The notes: generated from the letters alone by a model not told the origin. A stretch of DNA of 64,000 nucleotides from Poecilobothrus nobilitatus (GCA_947095535.1 OX352772.1:102130641-102194640); one strand, 5' to 3'. Shown: positions 36,678-50,729, numbered from the stretch's first letter. Program-made: numbers and translations.

Positions 36678-38870
36678 AAAGGTTGTAAAACCAAAGGTGA
36701 AAGTCGTTTTTCGTCGCTGTCGCGTTTTAAAAGTTTATTTTTGGTATAAACTTATAAATACGTAAGCCAGCAACGCCGCGAATCGATTTTCTGCTAAATT
36801 GCGGACCTAACAAATTTTTGTAACGTTGTATGCGAATTATATATTGTATTATTTCGAATTATAATTGTATCCTTAGCATATAGAGTATAAGGAAAAGTAA
36901 TTCCAAAAAATAGTGAGGCAAATTCTAATACAATGACAAAACACTACTACATCGAAAATATTGAGTGTCGTTGCCACGAATCTTTCAAAAGAGCATTGCT
37001 CACTGAATATATTTTTTAAGTTTCAAGAGCACCACTTTTAATATTTTAAAAAGATAATTTTCATTCTTATTCGAACTGAAATATAAAAATAATATCATAT
37101 TATTTATGTTTTGTATTTTTTTATGTTAAATTATATGTTAAATTAAAACAATTCTAGATAGAATTATTAAACTAATAATGACAACTTATTTCCAAAGGAA
37201 TCTTCCTAAGGTTCTTACAAACTAAGGTTCATACAAACTGAAATAAAAACTGGTATTTGTATAGTCTTTATGTTAGATTTAATACCACTCCCAAAATCAA
37301 CAAAACCGTAACAATCATTCCCAAATCAATCAGTATGTTGCCGTATATAGATTTCATCAAATACTACATTTAAAAAAAGCTCAATTGTTGTTGTTGTTGT
37401 TCTGTTGCTAATTACCGAGATAAAAAATTTTGATTCAAAGCAAATTTTTTTAGTTCAGAAGAATAGTTTTTGGACAGTAATTTATTATTTTTTAATATTT
37501 GACGATCTAAAATTAATTTACTGGGTCCTGAAATTTCTTCTAATATAGCAAAAACTTAATCTGGAAAACTTTAATTTTTAATTTTTCTTCTATTGTTTTG
37601 TTTTAAGGTTTTAATTTTCCTATCCTCCTTTTTCATTCTTTCTTTCAAAAGCCGTAATTTTTCTTTCTTTCTTGGTTTTTAGACTACAAAGAATGGATTA
37701 GATGTTGGGAATAATTTTCGGTTTAAAGAAATTCTTTTGTTTTTGTTATTGCTAATTTTATGATTATATGAACTAACAGTTAAAGGAATCGGAAACTCTA
37801 CCTAGAAAAGCTAATTATACATTATAATGTACAAACAATTTTATTTTAATATTTATTTACGCATATTACTAACGCATTTTATCACGCATATTACTAACAT
37901 CCACTTTGATTTAAGCCCTTCATTCTTGGGAAATCTTTAAATCAAAAGAGTAAACTATTAATTTTTGTTGGGAATTATAAATTTATATATTAAAACAAAA
38001 ATTTTAATTAAATATTAAAAAATCAAAATATGAATAAAGTTTACATTTTTATAATAATAGCACACGTCACTGATACAAATATTTTTTCATCATGGCTTTT
38101 GTCAAAATTACAATTCTTTTTGCATATAAAATAGCATGATTTCTAAATTATTTAGGTTTTACACATTGTATTATTAATTTTATAATTTTTTTATTATGAT
38201 TTACACTTACCTGTGAAACGATAGTCCTATTTTTCAATGTTTTCCAGCATTTAGATTGTAAACTTGTAAACAAAACTAAACCAAACAAACAAAATAATTA
38301 TATTGTCATGGAAATTTAATTTTTTTTTTGACAATAACAGGCACATTTTGACAATCAAAGGTAATTGATAATACTTCACTAATTTTTATATACATACATA
38401 CATATGTACGTATACAGAATTTTCTATTCCTTAAACTCTATATGCTAATATTGTATTCAAAACCCAACAAAAAGTGTGCAAAATACAAAATCAAAGTGAA
38501 ATAACGGAAATCCTTGTGGGCAACGCTCAAACAGAGTGATTTTCCGTGCACGGGAAAAATCAAAACTTCGACCAAATATAATAATCGATTTTCTCGTGAA
38601 TAATTCATTATGCGAATGACTAATTTTTTGTGGACAGAAAATTTTTGTGAAATTTTTTGGTACACATAGAAAATAGATTCAAGCCGCGTGAAAATAGTAC
38701 AATTCGAACAAATAACAATAGGTAATTATTAAAAATGATATTAAAAGTGGTTCAAACAATTCGTGCATTAATATAGAAACAAGAACAGGTCAAAATCAAA
38801 AACAATAGACGAATAGTGTACTCCATTAATACACAAACTTTTTCGTGCGCAAATAATCAGTACTATATAG
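36678..38870. other. Non-coding start of unit 2
   Basis: Matches 5099-7451. Lacks most of the ~200 bp at 6290-6500, having instead ACGCATATTACTAACGCATT repeats near 37860. Contains the same weak THAP-like relic (about 37393-37530, minus). No other coding recognised. Confidence 0.5.
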
Positions 38871-39203
38871 GCTTAGCATGTCCTGGTACAACCAGTTTTC
38901 CATCAATAAAAAAAAAGAAAAAGTAGAGAAAAAGAAAAACACAAAAAGAACATAAACAAACAATTTTTAAACAAAAAAAGTGCTAAATAAAAACAAACAG
39001 TCTTTCCTGAAATTAGTGAAAACCCCAAAGATATAGAGGAAAAAACCTAATAATCAAGCCGCAAGCGCCCAAGATGCATAAGGGGCTTCAACATATTTAT
39101 AATTGACAAACAACTTAGGAGTATCGTCCTGGGTGGGAGCTCAAAATATAACAGAGAGAGGAACATCATTTTAGAAGCGCCGAACAAACCATACGCCAAC
39201 AAG

Positions 39204-40660
39204 ATGCTCGCAACAAAGAAACTCAGCACAGGGTGGAACACTAAGGAAAACATCACTGTAGAGATGTTCAAATCTTTGAATCAATGTAAAGGCATCTTCT
39301 ACTCCTATGACTTGGCAGGGGAGTTCTACAAAGATGAGGAAATTATTCAAAACCTCAACGGAGATAACAAGAACGCTGAGATCACGAAAATTTACAGGTT
39401 CCCAGCGAAGACTACGGATAGAAATGGGAAACCCAGAAAATACTGCGGCCTAGTCAGCGTGGCCTTCGACACTTGCCAGCTGCCAGAAGAGCTAAAGGTG
39501 GGGTCCACGATCGTGACGGTTAAGAAATCCTACCCCAACCCCATAAGATGCACGAACTTCCAGAGACTCAACCATAAAGTCAAGTTCTGAGGAGCAAAAC
39601 CCCCAATTGCGACGTATGCAGCGCGGAGATCATACCAGAAGTCGCGGAAGAACATAGAAGTAAATGCATAAACTGTGCCTCGGAAGCTTAGGACGATAAC
39701 CACAAGCCTAGCGACAGGGGATGCCCAGCATACGTAAAAGAGAAGGAGCTGCTAAAAATCAAAACCGACCTCAGGTGTACTAGGGGTGAAGCCTACGAGG
39801 TCTACATAAAAAATAGGGCAAATGAAGAAGCATTGCGAGCAAGCAAATCGATCATAAAGAACAACCCAACCTGCCTGCCTCGTAAGCGGACGCACTTGCT
39901 AAATAGGACACCTCCCTACCGAAGCCAGAAACTACAGTAAAGCCAGCGGAATTTCAAGTTGAACCCGCTACCCAACTAGCTCTACAAATCTCCAACACAA
40001 TCAACAACAACAGAACATCGAGCATAACAGGAACAATCCCCAAAGCAGTGAAATTAGACAGTGCGCCACCAAAAAGTAACCATACAAGGAAGACCCAATC
40101 CCAAACTTACACATTCAGGCAAATCCAAAGCACCCAACATAAGCAAAAACAACAAAACACCCTAACAATAGCAGGAAACAAGCATGAAAAAAATCAAATA
40201 GCAGATCACAAAACAACTTCGAAAATACACACACTCAAAACCAAGTAGCCTCAGGTCAAACAGGCGCAATCAATCGGACTCAGAAATGGAAACCTCTGAA
40301 GACGATTCACACGTCCCACCACAGGTAACAGACAGCAAACAGAAATTGAGAGGAGCTGGCAGCTCAGAGAAGCCAGCCACTAACAAACCGCACATTTTCG
40401 ATCCGGAGACCTACCGTAAAAACGAAACCAAAAAAAAGCAGCAGAAAAAACCATACAGATTTGATACCACCAGACCAACAGCCATGATAGAAAACCCTGC
40501 AATAGCAGGCATGGTCTTCATCCCGAAATATGACAAATGCCAATATCAAGCAACAGCACCAGCCCCACCATCACGCCAGCAAGAGGAGGGAGGTATGTTA
40601 TCCTCTAGTGGAATATTGCTGGTTTCGACTCCAACAAGGGTTTCCTGGAGATACTACTGA
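39204..40660 (+). pseudogene. I-element ORF1 (unit 2), broken
   Basis: Same 128-codon frame as 7800-8186 (E/G and R/K replacements), then the Cys/His knuckle region in other frames (39600-39760) and Lys/Gln-rich C-terminal frames (40048-40248, 40286-40660). One stop present in unit 1 near 9125 is absent here, so the last frame runs on past 40530. Confidence 0.6.
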
Positions 40661-43062
40661 GGAAACCCAACCCCCCGGCAGTAGCTCTCCAAGAAACATA
40701 CAGAACCCACGAAATAGTGGAGAAAATCTGGAAGCAAAGCCTTAACTTCACCCAGGTAGACGTTCGCACACCCCTTAAAACCGTAGCGGTGGAGATAAAG
40801 TTATCTGTCAATAAAGGAAAGATCACCTTTTGCAACATCTATCGTAAAATGCGAATGAAGAACACCGGAGACATGCTACGAAACCTGGCCAGAGGGTTGC
40901 AATGGCCGTATATCATCCTGGGCGACTTCAACGCCAGGAACGCAATGTGGGGCGACGGCGTAAACAACAGAACCAGTATCGAGGTAGAAGAGTGGCTAGA
41001 CAACAGTCCAAACCTACAGCTACTCAATGATGGCAGTCCCACCATGCTAGCATCATGTATTGACCTAACGGTTGCAGCTCGGGAGGTGGCAGCTAAAGTG
41101 GAATTGCAGTCGGTGATAACCCCATACTGCTAAAGACCAGGGGTGAACAGAGCAGTCCAATGGTAGCAGGCCCGAGCAGAAGGGCTAAATTTAACTTCAA
41201 ATCGGCAAATTACAGTTAATCCAATAGTCAAGCAGCTAGAAGAGTGGGGATCAGGACCGACCGCGGTGCGGTACACAAAGAGCTTTCTCTCGGCCAGGAC
41301 ATTCACTATAAGAGTAGCGGGTGCACATTCGAACTCTACGAGAATATTAGGGGTAATACTCCAAGGATCACCATGTGCAACAAGGTACTTCAACCTGTAT
41401 ATCGCATCGCTAAGCCGCCAATCAAAAAAAAAAAAAAGGCGTCAGGCATTGGATAAACGCCGATAACATCCTGGCGCTAGCCGAAGGGAACCCTTCTCAG
41501 AGGGAGAGGGAGCTGGCAAACTGCACAAATTTGATAAAGTCCTGGTGCGAAGAGAACGGTGGCGAACTGGCGGAGGGCAAATCAGAGGTGGTGCAATTCT
41601 GCAAAACAAGACGCTGTGGTAGTTTAAAGCTGGACCTGGGGATCACGGAGCTCCCACACAGAGAAAACATAAGGGCTCTTGGGATGCAAATAGGTCGGGG
41701 CAGTAAGTACACTTGCCACATAAACCTGTTGGTGGAGAAGCTGAGGAAAGCCAACAGCCTACTCAAACTGATCTGCCGGAAAAAAAACGGCCCCCGACAA
41801 CCACGGCAGCCAGAATCGCCAAGGCCTTGATTTTCGGCAGGTTCGACATCTGCATACGGCTTTACATCTGAATAGAATATGCAAAAAATACAGGGCTGCA
41901 TCAACAAGGCGGCAAAAGTGGCCCTGGGAGCATTGCCATCTACCAGGATACAGGCTCTGTTACTGGAAACAGGCTTACCCTGCTTTAGGGAGAGACGCTG
42001 CATGCAGGCAACGCGAGCGGTACTCAAAGCGATGTACATCGAAAACCAACCCTTCCACGAACTGGTTAGGAACGCCTGATGCGATAACATCGCAGTTGGG
42101 GCAAACTCTAACATAAGCAAAACTATTGAACTCATCGAGACAACCGGGGTAGAGATAAACGCGGAGATACGCAACGCGCCGAGGCATCCACCTGAAGACC
42201 GATAAAAAATGTTACAATGGTACTGGCCAGCATGAGGAAAAATCTGACAACGCCAGAGGAGTATAGAGCCAAATTTAGGGAGTGGAGGCTCCAGAACAGG
42301 GCACACCACGAAATCTACACACACGCCGCAAAAGGGCTCTACGAGACCGGCTACGCGGTGGTGCAAGATGGAGTCACGATACTAGCAGGTAAGCTAAACA
42401 ACACTACCTCAGTATACGAAGGAGAAAAAAAGGCCATTTTGGTGACCCTGGAGCTGGCGGAAAACTGCAAGGCCGTCACAAACATCTACTCAGACAGCCT
42501 AAGCACCATTGCGAATTAACGATCAACAAGGCCAGGACGCACGAACTAACATAGGCCACCCACGTGCTAAAAACAAATGAGAAGAGCATCCAAACCTGCT
42601 GGGTCCCGGGACATGTTAAAATTGAAGAGAACGTGTTGGCGGACCGGGCGGCCTAATATCACCCAACTACTACAGCCCCGGCCTCGCCGAAGTACAGCCT
42701 TAGCGGGGTGCTTCAACTTAAGCAGAAACAAAGAATGCTGGCAGATAGAACACCTCACAAAACGACTGTTCCCCAGCATCAAACAGTACCGCCGACTTCT
42801 TCCGCTAAAAAAGGATGTGGCGGTCAAAATCACTAGGCTGAGGCTCGGCACGACCCTGGCAACACACAGCCATCTGCATAATAGAACACCAACACCAGGA
42901 TGTCAAGCTTGCCAAACCAGGCTAACCGCCGAACACATGTTCAGTGGATGCAGCATATCCGGGGCAAACACCACACTTGACCCACTCAAACCAGAAAACG
43001 CTATCGAAGTAGGCAAGATAGTCGAGGTGTGTAAGAAGCAGGGGTTGTGGCACACTATATAA
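40605..43062 (+). pseudogene. I-element ORF2 (unit 2), broken
   Basis: Endonuclease (YIILGDFNARNAMWGDG near 40910), an RT remnant (LGVILQGSPCATRYFNLYIA near 41345; SWCEENGGELAEGKSE near 41540), RNase H (YEGEKKAILVTLELAENCKA near 42415; SDSLSTIAN near 42490) and a C-terminal zinc finger (CQACQTRLTAEHMFSGC near 42905). The segment with the RT fingers and first catalytic Asp is deleted. Confidence 0.65.
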
Positions 43063-44349
43063 AAATCAAAAACAACACACCGTATGGGCCCATCACAACC
43101 AACATGCATTCAGGTCAAGGAGATCATAAGACAAAGATACACCCACCGAGCACGTCTATTTACGTGTTCTACACAGCTAGAACGCGATGAATTCAAGCAG
43201 CAAGCACTACAAACACCGGTTTCCGCGATGAAAATGCTTCTATTGGAGAACCAGCAACAGAGCTAACGGGGGAGTACTTCAGATCTCACAACACAAAATA
43301 CGTAGTGTAGTCAGAGACACACAAGATAAAACACGTAGGACGACCAGTCCAGTCGCGGGGGACAGTGTCCTAGGCCATTCATGGCAGACAGACTCCAAGT
43401 TAAGTACAAGAGGCAGAAAGCTCAACACAGGAGTCGAAAAAGCAGCCAAAGGGCACAAACTACTGTGCAGTGAACCAACAGAGTGCGGAACTACAGACGA
43501 CGCGGCACCCTCAAAAAGTGGAGCCTGGGTCACTCTACTTGTCAATTGGGTATTTCGAGTGGTCGGAGTGGAGTCGCGGAGCACACTCACCCAGGCACAA
43601 ACTTGGTAAGCAGACTGCAGTCCAAACAAAGCACAACAACAGTAGTGTCAATATAATATCACGCAGCGAAGGCAGTGAACACAATCTCCTGCAGGGCGTA
43701 AGCCAAACTGTTGCAACACCACAATCCTACAATATCGTGCCGAGATTCTTTAGAATGTAAAATTATCCTATAAGTAGTACAGTTTCAATCTTTGACTTAT
43801 ATTGAATTTCTTAATTTTGAATCTTTTTGTATTTTTTGAATTTTTTGAATTTTGTTTTAATTTTTTTATCTTTTTGAATTTTTGATTGTCTAAGCTTTTA
43901 AATTTTTATTTATTGAATTTTTTGAATTCTTTATTAAGATTGTTTTGCTTTTGTTTTGTTAAATTTGCTACGAATGTTAAGTTTTGTTTTTTGTTTTTGT
44001 ATTGTAAAAAAGAAAATAGATACTTAATAACTTGTAAACGAAAATGTATATAGTCGCTGATCCACATCCGAAAGGAAAAGAGGCCATCACTTTGGAAGGG
44101 TATTGCATCTAAAGATCAATTAAATAAATAAATAAATAATGACCTTAGAAGATGTTTGAGATTTATTGATGACAATCTTGCTTGTATCACCATGTGGTTT
44201 ATCATTTGGTAAATTATGTGATGTTTACATTTTGTCCGAAAATTAAGCTGAATAATGTTAACAAGAAAAAAGTTGCTGTCCATAAATTTGCATTGACCTT
44301 AGAAGATTTGTAAGATTTATTGTTAACAATCTTGCTCATCATTTGGTAG

Positions 44350-46309
44350 TGGGCATATTTTAGTTATATTTCTCTGTGTAATTCCTTTGTTCGCTTTTAT
44401 TGAAACTATCCTTACAATACCATCTTCTCCTGGATGTATTTCCATGATTCTTTCTAATGGCCATTTGTTTGATGAAAATCTTTCGTAAAGATTTTCTTTT
44501 CTTAATCTTTCCTAAATCTTTTTTTATAAGAACTAATTGATCTAGTTTTATGTTCTCCTTGGATTATTTCCATTTATTTCGTTCCTGTAATGAACTTATG
44601 TACTCCTTAGTCCAACGCTCCCAAAAGGAATTTTTTAGTTGTTGTAATAATTTCCATTTCCCTCCTTGAAATCCAAGTGTTTAAGGAGCAGCATGCAAAT
44701 GTTGGTCTATCAGGAAATGACTTGGTGATTATTTTGAATTATAGGATTAGACCGGAAACATACCAAACACTTTCGAAGAATGCTTTCGAAGAATGATAGT
44801 ATCTGATGATCGAAATTGCTAAATATGAGAGTCCATCAATTATTACTGGAAGTTTTTGTTCATATGATATTGGCGCGAGGATTAACCGACCGCCCTCCCT
44901 GAGGAATCCGTTTAAATCTAAGAAAGGATTAAGAGCTTTGATTCGACTTGATAGTTTTATCCCTTTATTACCTTTTAATTGCTGAATTTCTTTTTTGAAA
45001 AGTGGGTTTGCATTAGCTGTCCGCAAGTTTTTTCAGCTGTACTTAATTCTTCCGTTGATAAGTAATTAGTTCGTTTTTCCCTTGGAGTAAGTGAATTGTT
45101 CTTGAATCGCAAACACAAAGCCGTTATTCTAATCATTCTAGTAAAAGGTGAATATTGGATGATCCATTCAGGTTCTGGAAGATTGACAACAGTGCTTAAA
45201 GTTACAGTTCTTGCTTCAAAATTAGTATGAGACGTCATGTCTTTTATATGTGGCCAGAAGGCTTTAGTGTGACTTAGCCACTCCGGTCCTTTTCACCACA
45301 GTTGCTGTTGTCCTAATTGACTCACACTCATGCCTTGAGATGCGATATCAGCTGGATTATCCTTACTTTGAAAGTGGCGCCATTGTGAACGTGTTAAGTT
45401 AGATAACATATAACTAACTCTATTTGCTACATAAGTTTTCCATTTATTTGGAAGTCGGGTAAGCCATGATAATACAATTGTCGAGTCAGTCCAAAAAAAA
45501 TTTGTTCATATTTCTCCATTTGAATGTCTTAGATACTTGCTCCATAAGTTGTAGTACAAGTTGAGCTATGATGTTTCCATCTGGCTTTTCAATTCCAATG
45601 TAGATAACTGCAGCATAAGCTATCATAGAAGCATCTGAAAATCCATGTAATTGTATTACATTTCCGGGTTCGTAGTTTATCCAGGGTATATTAATTCCTT
45701 GAATATTATAAAGATAATTACGTGAGTTGTTCCATTGATCTTGTAAATAATCTGTCAAAGGGCAATCCCAATCAATTTGCGTTACCCATAATTGTTGCAA
45801 TAATGATTTAGGCTGTATAAGTATTGGTTGCAACCAACCAAGAGGATCAAAGAGTTTAGATATTTATGATAATATTGAACTTTTCGTATGAAGATTCTTT
45901 TCCTGCTTCAGTGGGATCATTTTGTAAAAAGAGGCATCAGTTTCTGGTAGCCATGTTTGCTGGTAGTAATGTTTTCAATCTAGTGGTAATTATAATTCCC
46001 GATCTGTTTCTGATATTTTTGATAATAAATTATTATCATTTGCTGCCCATTTCTGTAACGGATACTCTGCCTCCGTCAGGATTTTGCTAAGACCTTCTCT
46101 AATATGCTGAGCTTCTTCCAGAGTATAAGCACCTGTCATTAAATCATCTACATAAAAATCGTCAAGAATGATGTCTGCAATTTTTGGATTTTCTAGTTTA
46201 ACCGACTGCGCTACTTCATGTAAAGTCCTTATTGCTAGGAATGGATTGAGTGGAATGATTGAAATGGAATGCCGACGCGACTCTAAAGGTTACAGTCTTC
46301 AATCTATAA
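44350..46309 (-). pseudogene. BEL/Pao pol, 3' part (unit 2)
   Basis: Same domains as 13248-15454: RT with YVDD motif near 46150, RNase H region (GFSDASMIAYAAVIYIG near 45620), the pre-integrase part (RIKALNPFLDLNGFLREGGR near 44930) and the C-terminus near 44400-44600. About 180 bp of the integrase core and ~90 bp of the HHCC region present in unit 1 are missing or scrambled at 44725-44800. Confidence 0.7.
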
Positions 46310-46599
46310 TCTTTATTTATTTTATTTATTTATATTTTTCTCAAGAGAGCTTAAAGCTCGTACAGAGTATTTAATTAATTATGTGTTTTCTTACAAAACT
46401 AGTTATCAAATAAGTGGTTGTTACAAAATAAATAATACCAGTGCAAAAAAAAGTAATAATTTTTTATATAAATAAAAAAAACAACAAAAGAGAGAACAAA
46501 GAGAATTACTAACTAAGAAACAAAAGCAAAAAAGAAACAAAAACAAAAACTAAACCTATTCTAAGAGATGATATAAAAAAGAAAAAAAAAATTAATTTC

Positions 46600-48799
46600 T
46601 TAATTATTTTGATTGATGTATAAGTCAATATATTTATGTTTTAACCAATTCTTCAATTTGCTGTAAAACATATCTTTATATGCATTTGGTATATTATTAT
46701 AAAGAGCGATACCTGTATTCATAATTGGTTCTAAGCCATTCAAATTATGCCCAACGATGTAGCGGATTGGCTGAGCAGATCTAGTGCTGTAACTATGCAC
46801 TTCTTGATTTGTTATGAGACGAGTGTTTGTTTTTATGTTTTCATTAGTCATATTGTGTATTTAAAGTATTTGTGTTACATATTGTTGGTCAATGAATTTT
46901 AAAATATTATATTTTTGATGTATAGTATTAGTTGAGGTTCGTCGATCATGACCAAACAAGTTCTTCATAGCTTTTGAATTATTTGTAATGCGGTTATATT
47001 TCTCAAAAATGTGTTTCCCCAGATACCAATACCATATGTTATTATACTGTAAAACAGCATGTGAAACACTGATATTTTGTTGTTGTACGGTACTCTGTAA
47101 CAGATTCTCCTAAAGATTCCAGCTGTTCTTCTTAGCTTTTCATTAGTTCAGCGTCATGCAGATTCCAATTAAGATTTTTATCAATAATAACTCCGAGATA
47201 TTTATAGTTATTACTTTTTTCTATACTAACACCATTATATTCAGCAGAAACATTAGTACCTTTGCTTTTCAGAAGCATAAATTTAGTTTTATACACATTT
47301 ACAGTTAACTTATCTTTGCACATTCATTTATGTATTATGCCCATGTCTTGGTTTACAGAATTTTCGAGATTTGCTAAGCTGTCTTCACTGTACACAATAT
47401 CATCAGCATATAGAAATGATTTACCATGAACATTTAATCTTTCAAAACTATTCATATAACATGTGAACAACACTGTTTAACATGTGAACAACAATTTTTA
47501 AACCAATTGTATTCGTTACCAACTACTCCTAATCCAAGTAGGATTTTTAGTAGAATTTTTCTATCTACAGTATCAAATGCCTTGGTTAGGTCAAAGAATA
47601 CAATACAGATTTTTTTATTACTGCTAATCATACTTTGAATATATGCAACGAGATCAAATAAAGCGGCACCAATTTTTAGATAGTTGCATATTAATATAGG
47701 TCTCAATTATTTTGCTAAAAACCGAAGCAATAGAAATTGGTCGAAAATTATTAATATCAGTTCTAACTTCCGTTTTTTTGTAAATAGGTACCACTTTGTT
47801 TATTTTGAAGCCGTCTGGCATTTTACAATCTTTTATTGATGCGTTTATCAGATTCTTAGTCGACTCAGCTAACTTGTATTTAAAGGTTTTAAGTATTGAG
47901 ATTTATCAACTACTTATCAACAATATATCTACTACTTGTTTACTGATCCCATCGACATCACTAGCCAATGTGTCAAATTGGCAGTTTGTTATCTGACTTT
48001 TTAATTTGTTGACATATAATAATTTTTTATTGTACACATATGCTGTTTTGTTTATAAATTTGTAATCTTCCATCTCAAGTAGTATCATATCTGATAAATC
48101 AGTAGGTAAGTAAGTAATTAACAATTTCTTATCAATACTATTTTTTAGGACATGATCTAAACACGAAGCTGAACTTGGCCTGGTAACATATTTATCACAG
48201 AAAAAGAAACCGGATGATTCAACTATATTCCGATATTCACATACCTTTCTATCATCAGGAGGTCTAAGATTTAAATTAAAATCACCCACAACTATAGCGT
48301 TTTTTCCACTCATGTCTTCCAGAAGTGGCTCAAACCACTTGAGAATTTTTTGTAATTCTGGATTACTATTATCGGGTGCTCTATATATTAGTGTAACAGC
48401 GGTAGTAATTGTTTTGGTCTTAATTGAAATCATGCTACTACACTCGTCACAGAAAGTATTTATGGTTTCAAAGTTTATTGAATTATGAACAAAAGCTGCA
48501 ACACCTCCTAATTTTCTGATTTTGCGGCAAGAAACTATTTTATCGTAATGTGGAATATTTACTAAAACGATCTCCTCATTAAGTGTCCATGATTCAGTGA
48601 ACAAAATTAAGTGAATAGTTGTGTTTAAATTATCAAGTATGGCTTTTATTTCATTGAATTTGTATTTAGGGCTTCTATCATTTAAACATATCATTTTTAG
48701 AGAATTTGTGTTTACAAAATGAATACAATTTACATCATCTATATTTTTAATAGGGGTATTCAAAGGTAATGTATTGTAATCTAAATTATTATTGAACAT
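46600..48799 (-). pseudogene. Non-LTR ORF2 (EN-RT), broken (unit 2)
   Basis: Endonuclease frame of 297 codons from 48799; RT fragments ALFDLVAYIQSMISSNKKIC and FFDLTKAFDTVDRKILLKIL (47650-47550), LTVNVYKTKFMLLKSK (47310), and a C-terminal frame with YSTRSAQPIRYIVGHNLNGL (46790). This C-terminal frame is the one cut by the Polinton in unit 1. Internal stops remain. Confidence 0.7.
46796..46801. other. Empty Polinton target site (TGCACT)
   Basis: Single TGCACT in the context AACTATGCACTTCTTG. In unit 1 the same context is split, with TGCACT on both sides of the Polinton. It gives a within-window empty allele that proves the insertion limits. Confidence 0.95.
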
Positions 48800-49008
48800 T
48801 AAATTTTTCTAAGTTTTTATTTGATAAAAGTCTTTTTTTTTTTGAGTTTTCATTTTGTTTTACAAGTACCTTACCCTCTTCTACCCATACGTACTTAGAT
48901 ATATTTTGCTCTTTCAGATCTCTTGCTGTTTTATGTAATAAGCTAAAATATGATGTTAAGTGATTATTAATAAAAATTATTTTTTTTGGTGTTTGTGAAA
49001 AAATCTCG

Positions 49009-49518
49009 TTAAAGTTTAATATTTTTACTCTTTGCTACAATTATCTTTCTCTTTGTTTCAATGTCTTTAAATTTAACAAATAATTTAGGTGGTTCACCTG
49101 AGTTTTTTGATGTTTTAGTAGCTGTAAAGGCATGCTGTACCTGATCCGTTTCTATGCTTATATCTAGTTCCGCTATGACCTTTTGAATAGCATTCACAGG
49201 ATTTACATCTGAAATATTTCCTACGCCGGAAAACTCAATGTATTTGTTATATTTCCGTTGTTTAATCAATTCTATTTCAATTTTATTGCATTCGTTTTGA
49301 TCTTTTAGAATAGCAATTTTATTCGTAAGTTGAACATTCTCTTCTATGAGTGCATCTAGGATTTCTTTAAACTCTTTAATATCATTTTTAATCTGGCCAA
49401 ATGCATTGTCATGAATTGACTGCTTATTTATAATTTCACCGAGCTTTACTAGTATATCAGACCCAACCGTATTAGAAGTTATATCCTGTGTTGAGTTTGA
49501 CTTACTGCCAAACTTCAT
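49009..49518 (-). CDS. Non-LTR ORF1 protein with coiled coil (unit 2)
   Basis: 169-aa frame, one residue different from the copy at 33792-34301. It has a coiled coil at ~40-95 and an RRM-like C-terminal region with PPKLFVKFKDIETKRK. It would bind the element's RNA. The frame starts directly at the junction with BEL RT coding, so any 5' untranslated region is missing or very short; the insertion is probably 5'-truncated or abuts the ORF. Confidence 0.6.
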   Translation of the reverse strand: MKFGSKSNSTQDITSNTVGSDILVKLGEIINKQSIHDNAFGQIKNDIKEFKEILDALIEENVQLTNKIAILKDQNECNKIEIELIKQRKYNKYIEFSGVGNISDVNPVNAIQKVIAELDISIETDQVQHAFTATKTSKNSGEPPKLFVKFKDIETKRKIIVAKSKNIKL

Positions 49519-49519
49519 T

Positions 49520-50729
49520 AGTTGGATGATTTCTCCACACTATTCTGTGAAAATCACGATGTTCTGGCTTCAACCATGTCTGTCGGTACATTTTTTCAAT
49601 ATCGCCAGTAATTGCAAATTTATATTTTCTCCACCGCATTAAGATATCGTAAATAGATTCTTGTATGGTTGGGCCAGTTAATAGAAAATCATTCAGCGAT
49701 TTTCCAAATGGTGATGTGGCAGATGCATCATAAACTACTCTAGTTTTGGTCGTTGTACTGCTGGCCTTCAATACAGCATGATGTGGAATATAGTAATTGA
49801 CCTTGTTAATTTCATTTAGTGGTACTTCTTTAATATGCTCTAACTGAATACATTCATCTATAACTTTGTTATAATCATCCTTTAACTCAGAATTTAATTT
49901 AAACCTGTGCTCTAATTGATATAGTCTCTTCAATGCTCTTTAACGAGTACCTTCCAACTCCGCACGTTGCATCAATTTGAACGGTAGACTTACTTGATAT
50001 CTGCCTGATGGTAAACGTTGGACATCTTGTTTATAAATCTCTTCTGCTAGTAAATCCTGAACTGGGGTTCCAATACGGTATTACATTTCTTCTTGTTCCC
50101 AGAACTTGCTCAGAGATTGATCAACATCTTCAGTTAAATTTAATTAAAAATCTTATCATTTGATTCGATTGGTACAGGTCCAAACAATATGCAACCCAAT
50201 GCTGTTTTTCCGCAGTTAGATATCTTGATTATGTGTTTTTACTCCATTTTTTATAATATTGCCGAATATATCAGCGCCCAACAAAATGTTAATTCTCCTT
50301 TTTATGTTAAAAGTTGGATCTGTTAAATCATTCAGATTGATTCTTATTGAATTTGGTGATATCTTTTTATGGTAAATCGCATGTAATTTTTGGTATTATA
50401 AATGTTTGAATAAAGTGATGATTAAGAGTCCATTTTTCCTTTATTTTCAGGTTAGCCACACCCCTTGATACAGAACTTTCAGTTGACCCAATTCTGACAA
50501 TGATGGTTCTGTCATAACAACGAGGAAACATTGTACAGTTTCAGTTATAAATGATCTTTGAGAACCTTCGTCAATTAGAGCTCTAAACGAAACATAATCT
50601 CCATACTTATTTTTTACTTGAATTAATGCTGTTGCTAACAGAATGTTATTTCCCCTTTCTGCATTAGTGGCTGTTAAAATTTCCTTCGGTTTTGTGTTTT
50701 CAATGTGTAAAGCTGTACGACGTGCAGAT
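49520..50729 (-). pseudogene. BEL/Pao protease and RT start (unit 2)
   Basis: Aspartic protease region: ATALIQVKNKYGDYVSFRAL followed by IDEGSQRSFITETVQCF (about 50640-50530), with the D-x-G-S signature changed at the first position (IDEGS). Then linker coding with many stops (50500-49940), followed by RT N-terminal frames: YIPHHAVLKASSTTTKTRVV, FGKSLNDFLLTGPTIQESIY and IEKMYRQTWLKPEHRDFHRI (49830-49550). Unit 1 lacks the protease part. Confidence 0.7.

Larger units (their letters stand above)
38871..44132 (+). mobile_element. I-clade non-LTR retrotransposon, unit 2 copy (defective)
   Basis: Second copy of the element at 7452-13021, with the same TAAA tail. It lacks about 560 bp of the RT region (joined at about 41213, equivalent to 9795-10330 in unit 1) but keeps the ~115 bp deleted from unit 1 near 41855-41985 and another ~60 bp near 42180-42245. 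The two copies have therefore been decaying separately since the duplication. Confidence 0.75.
46310..49518 (-). mobile_element. CR1/jockey-like non-LTR element, uninterrupted copy (unit 2)
   Basis: The contiguous version of the element that unit 1's Polinton splits: ORF1 at 49518-49009, ORF2 endonuclease at 48799-47906, RT at 47880-47130, ORF2 C-terminus at 46851-46600, then an AT-rich 3' UTR and ATAAATAAAT tail at about 46310. The element lies inside the BEL RT gene. It contains the empty Polinton target (46796-46801). Confidence 0.8.
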
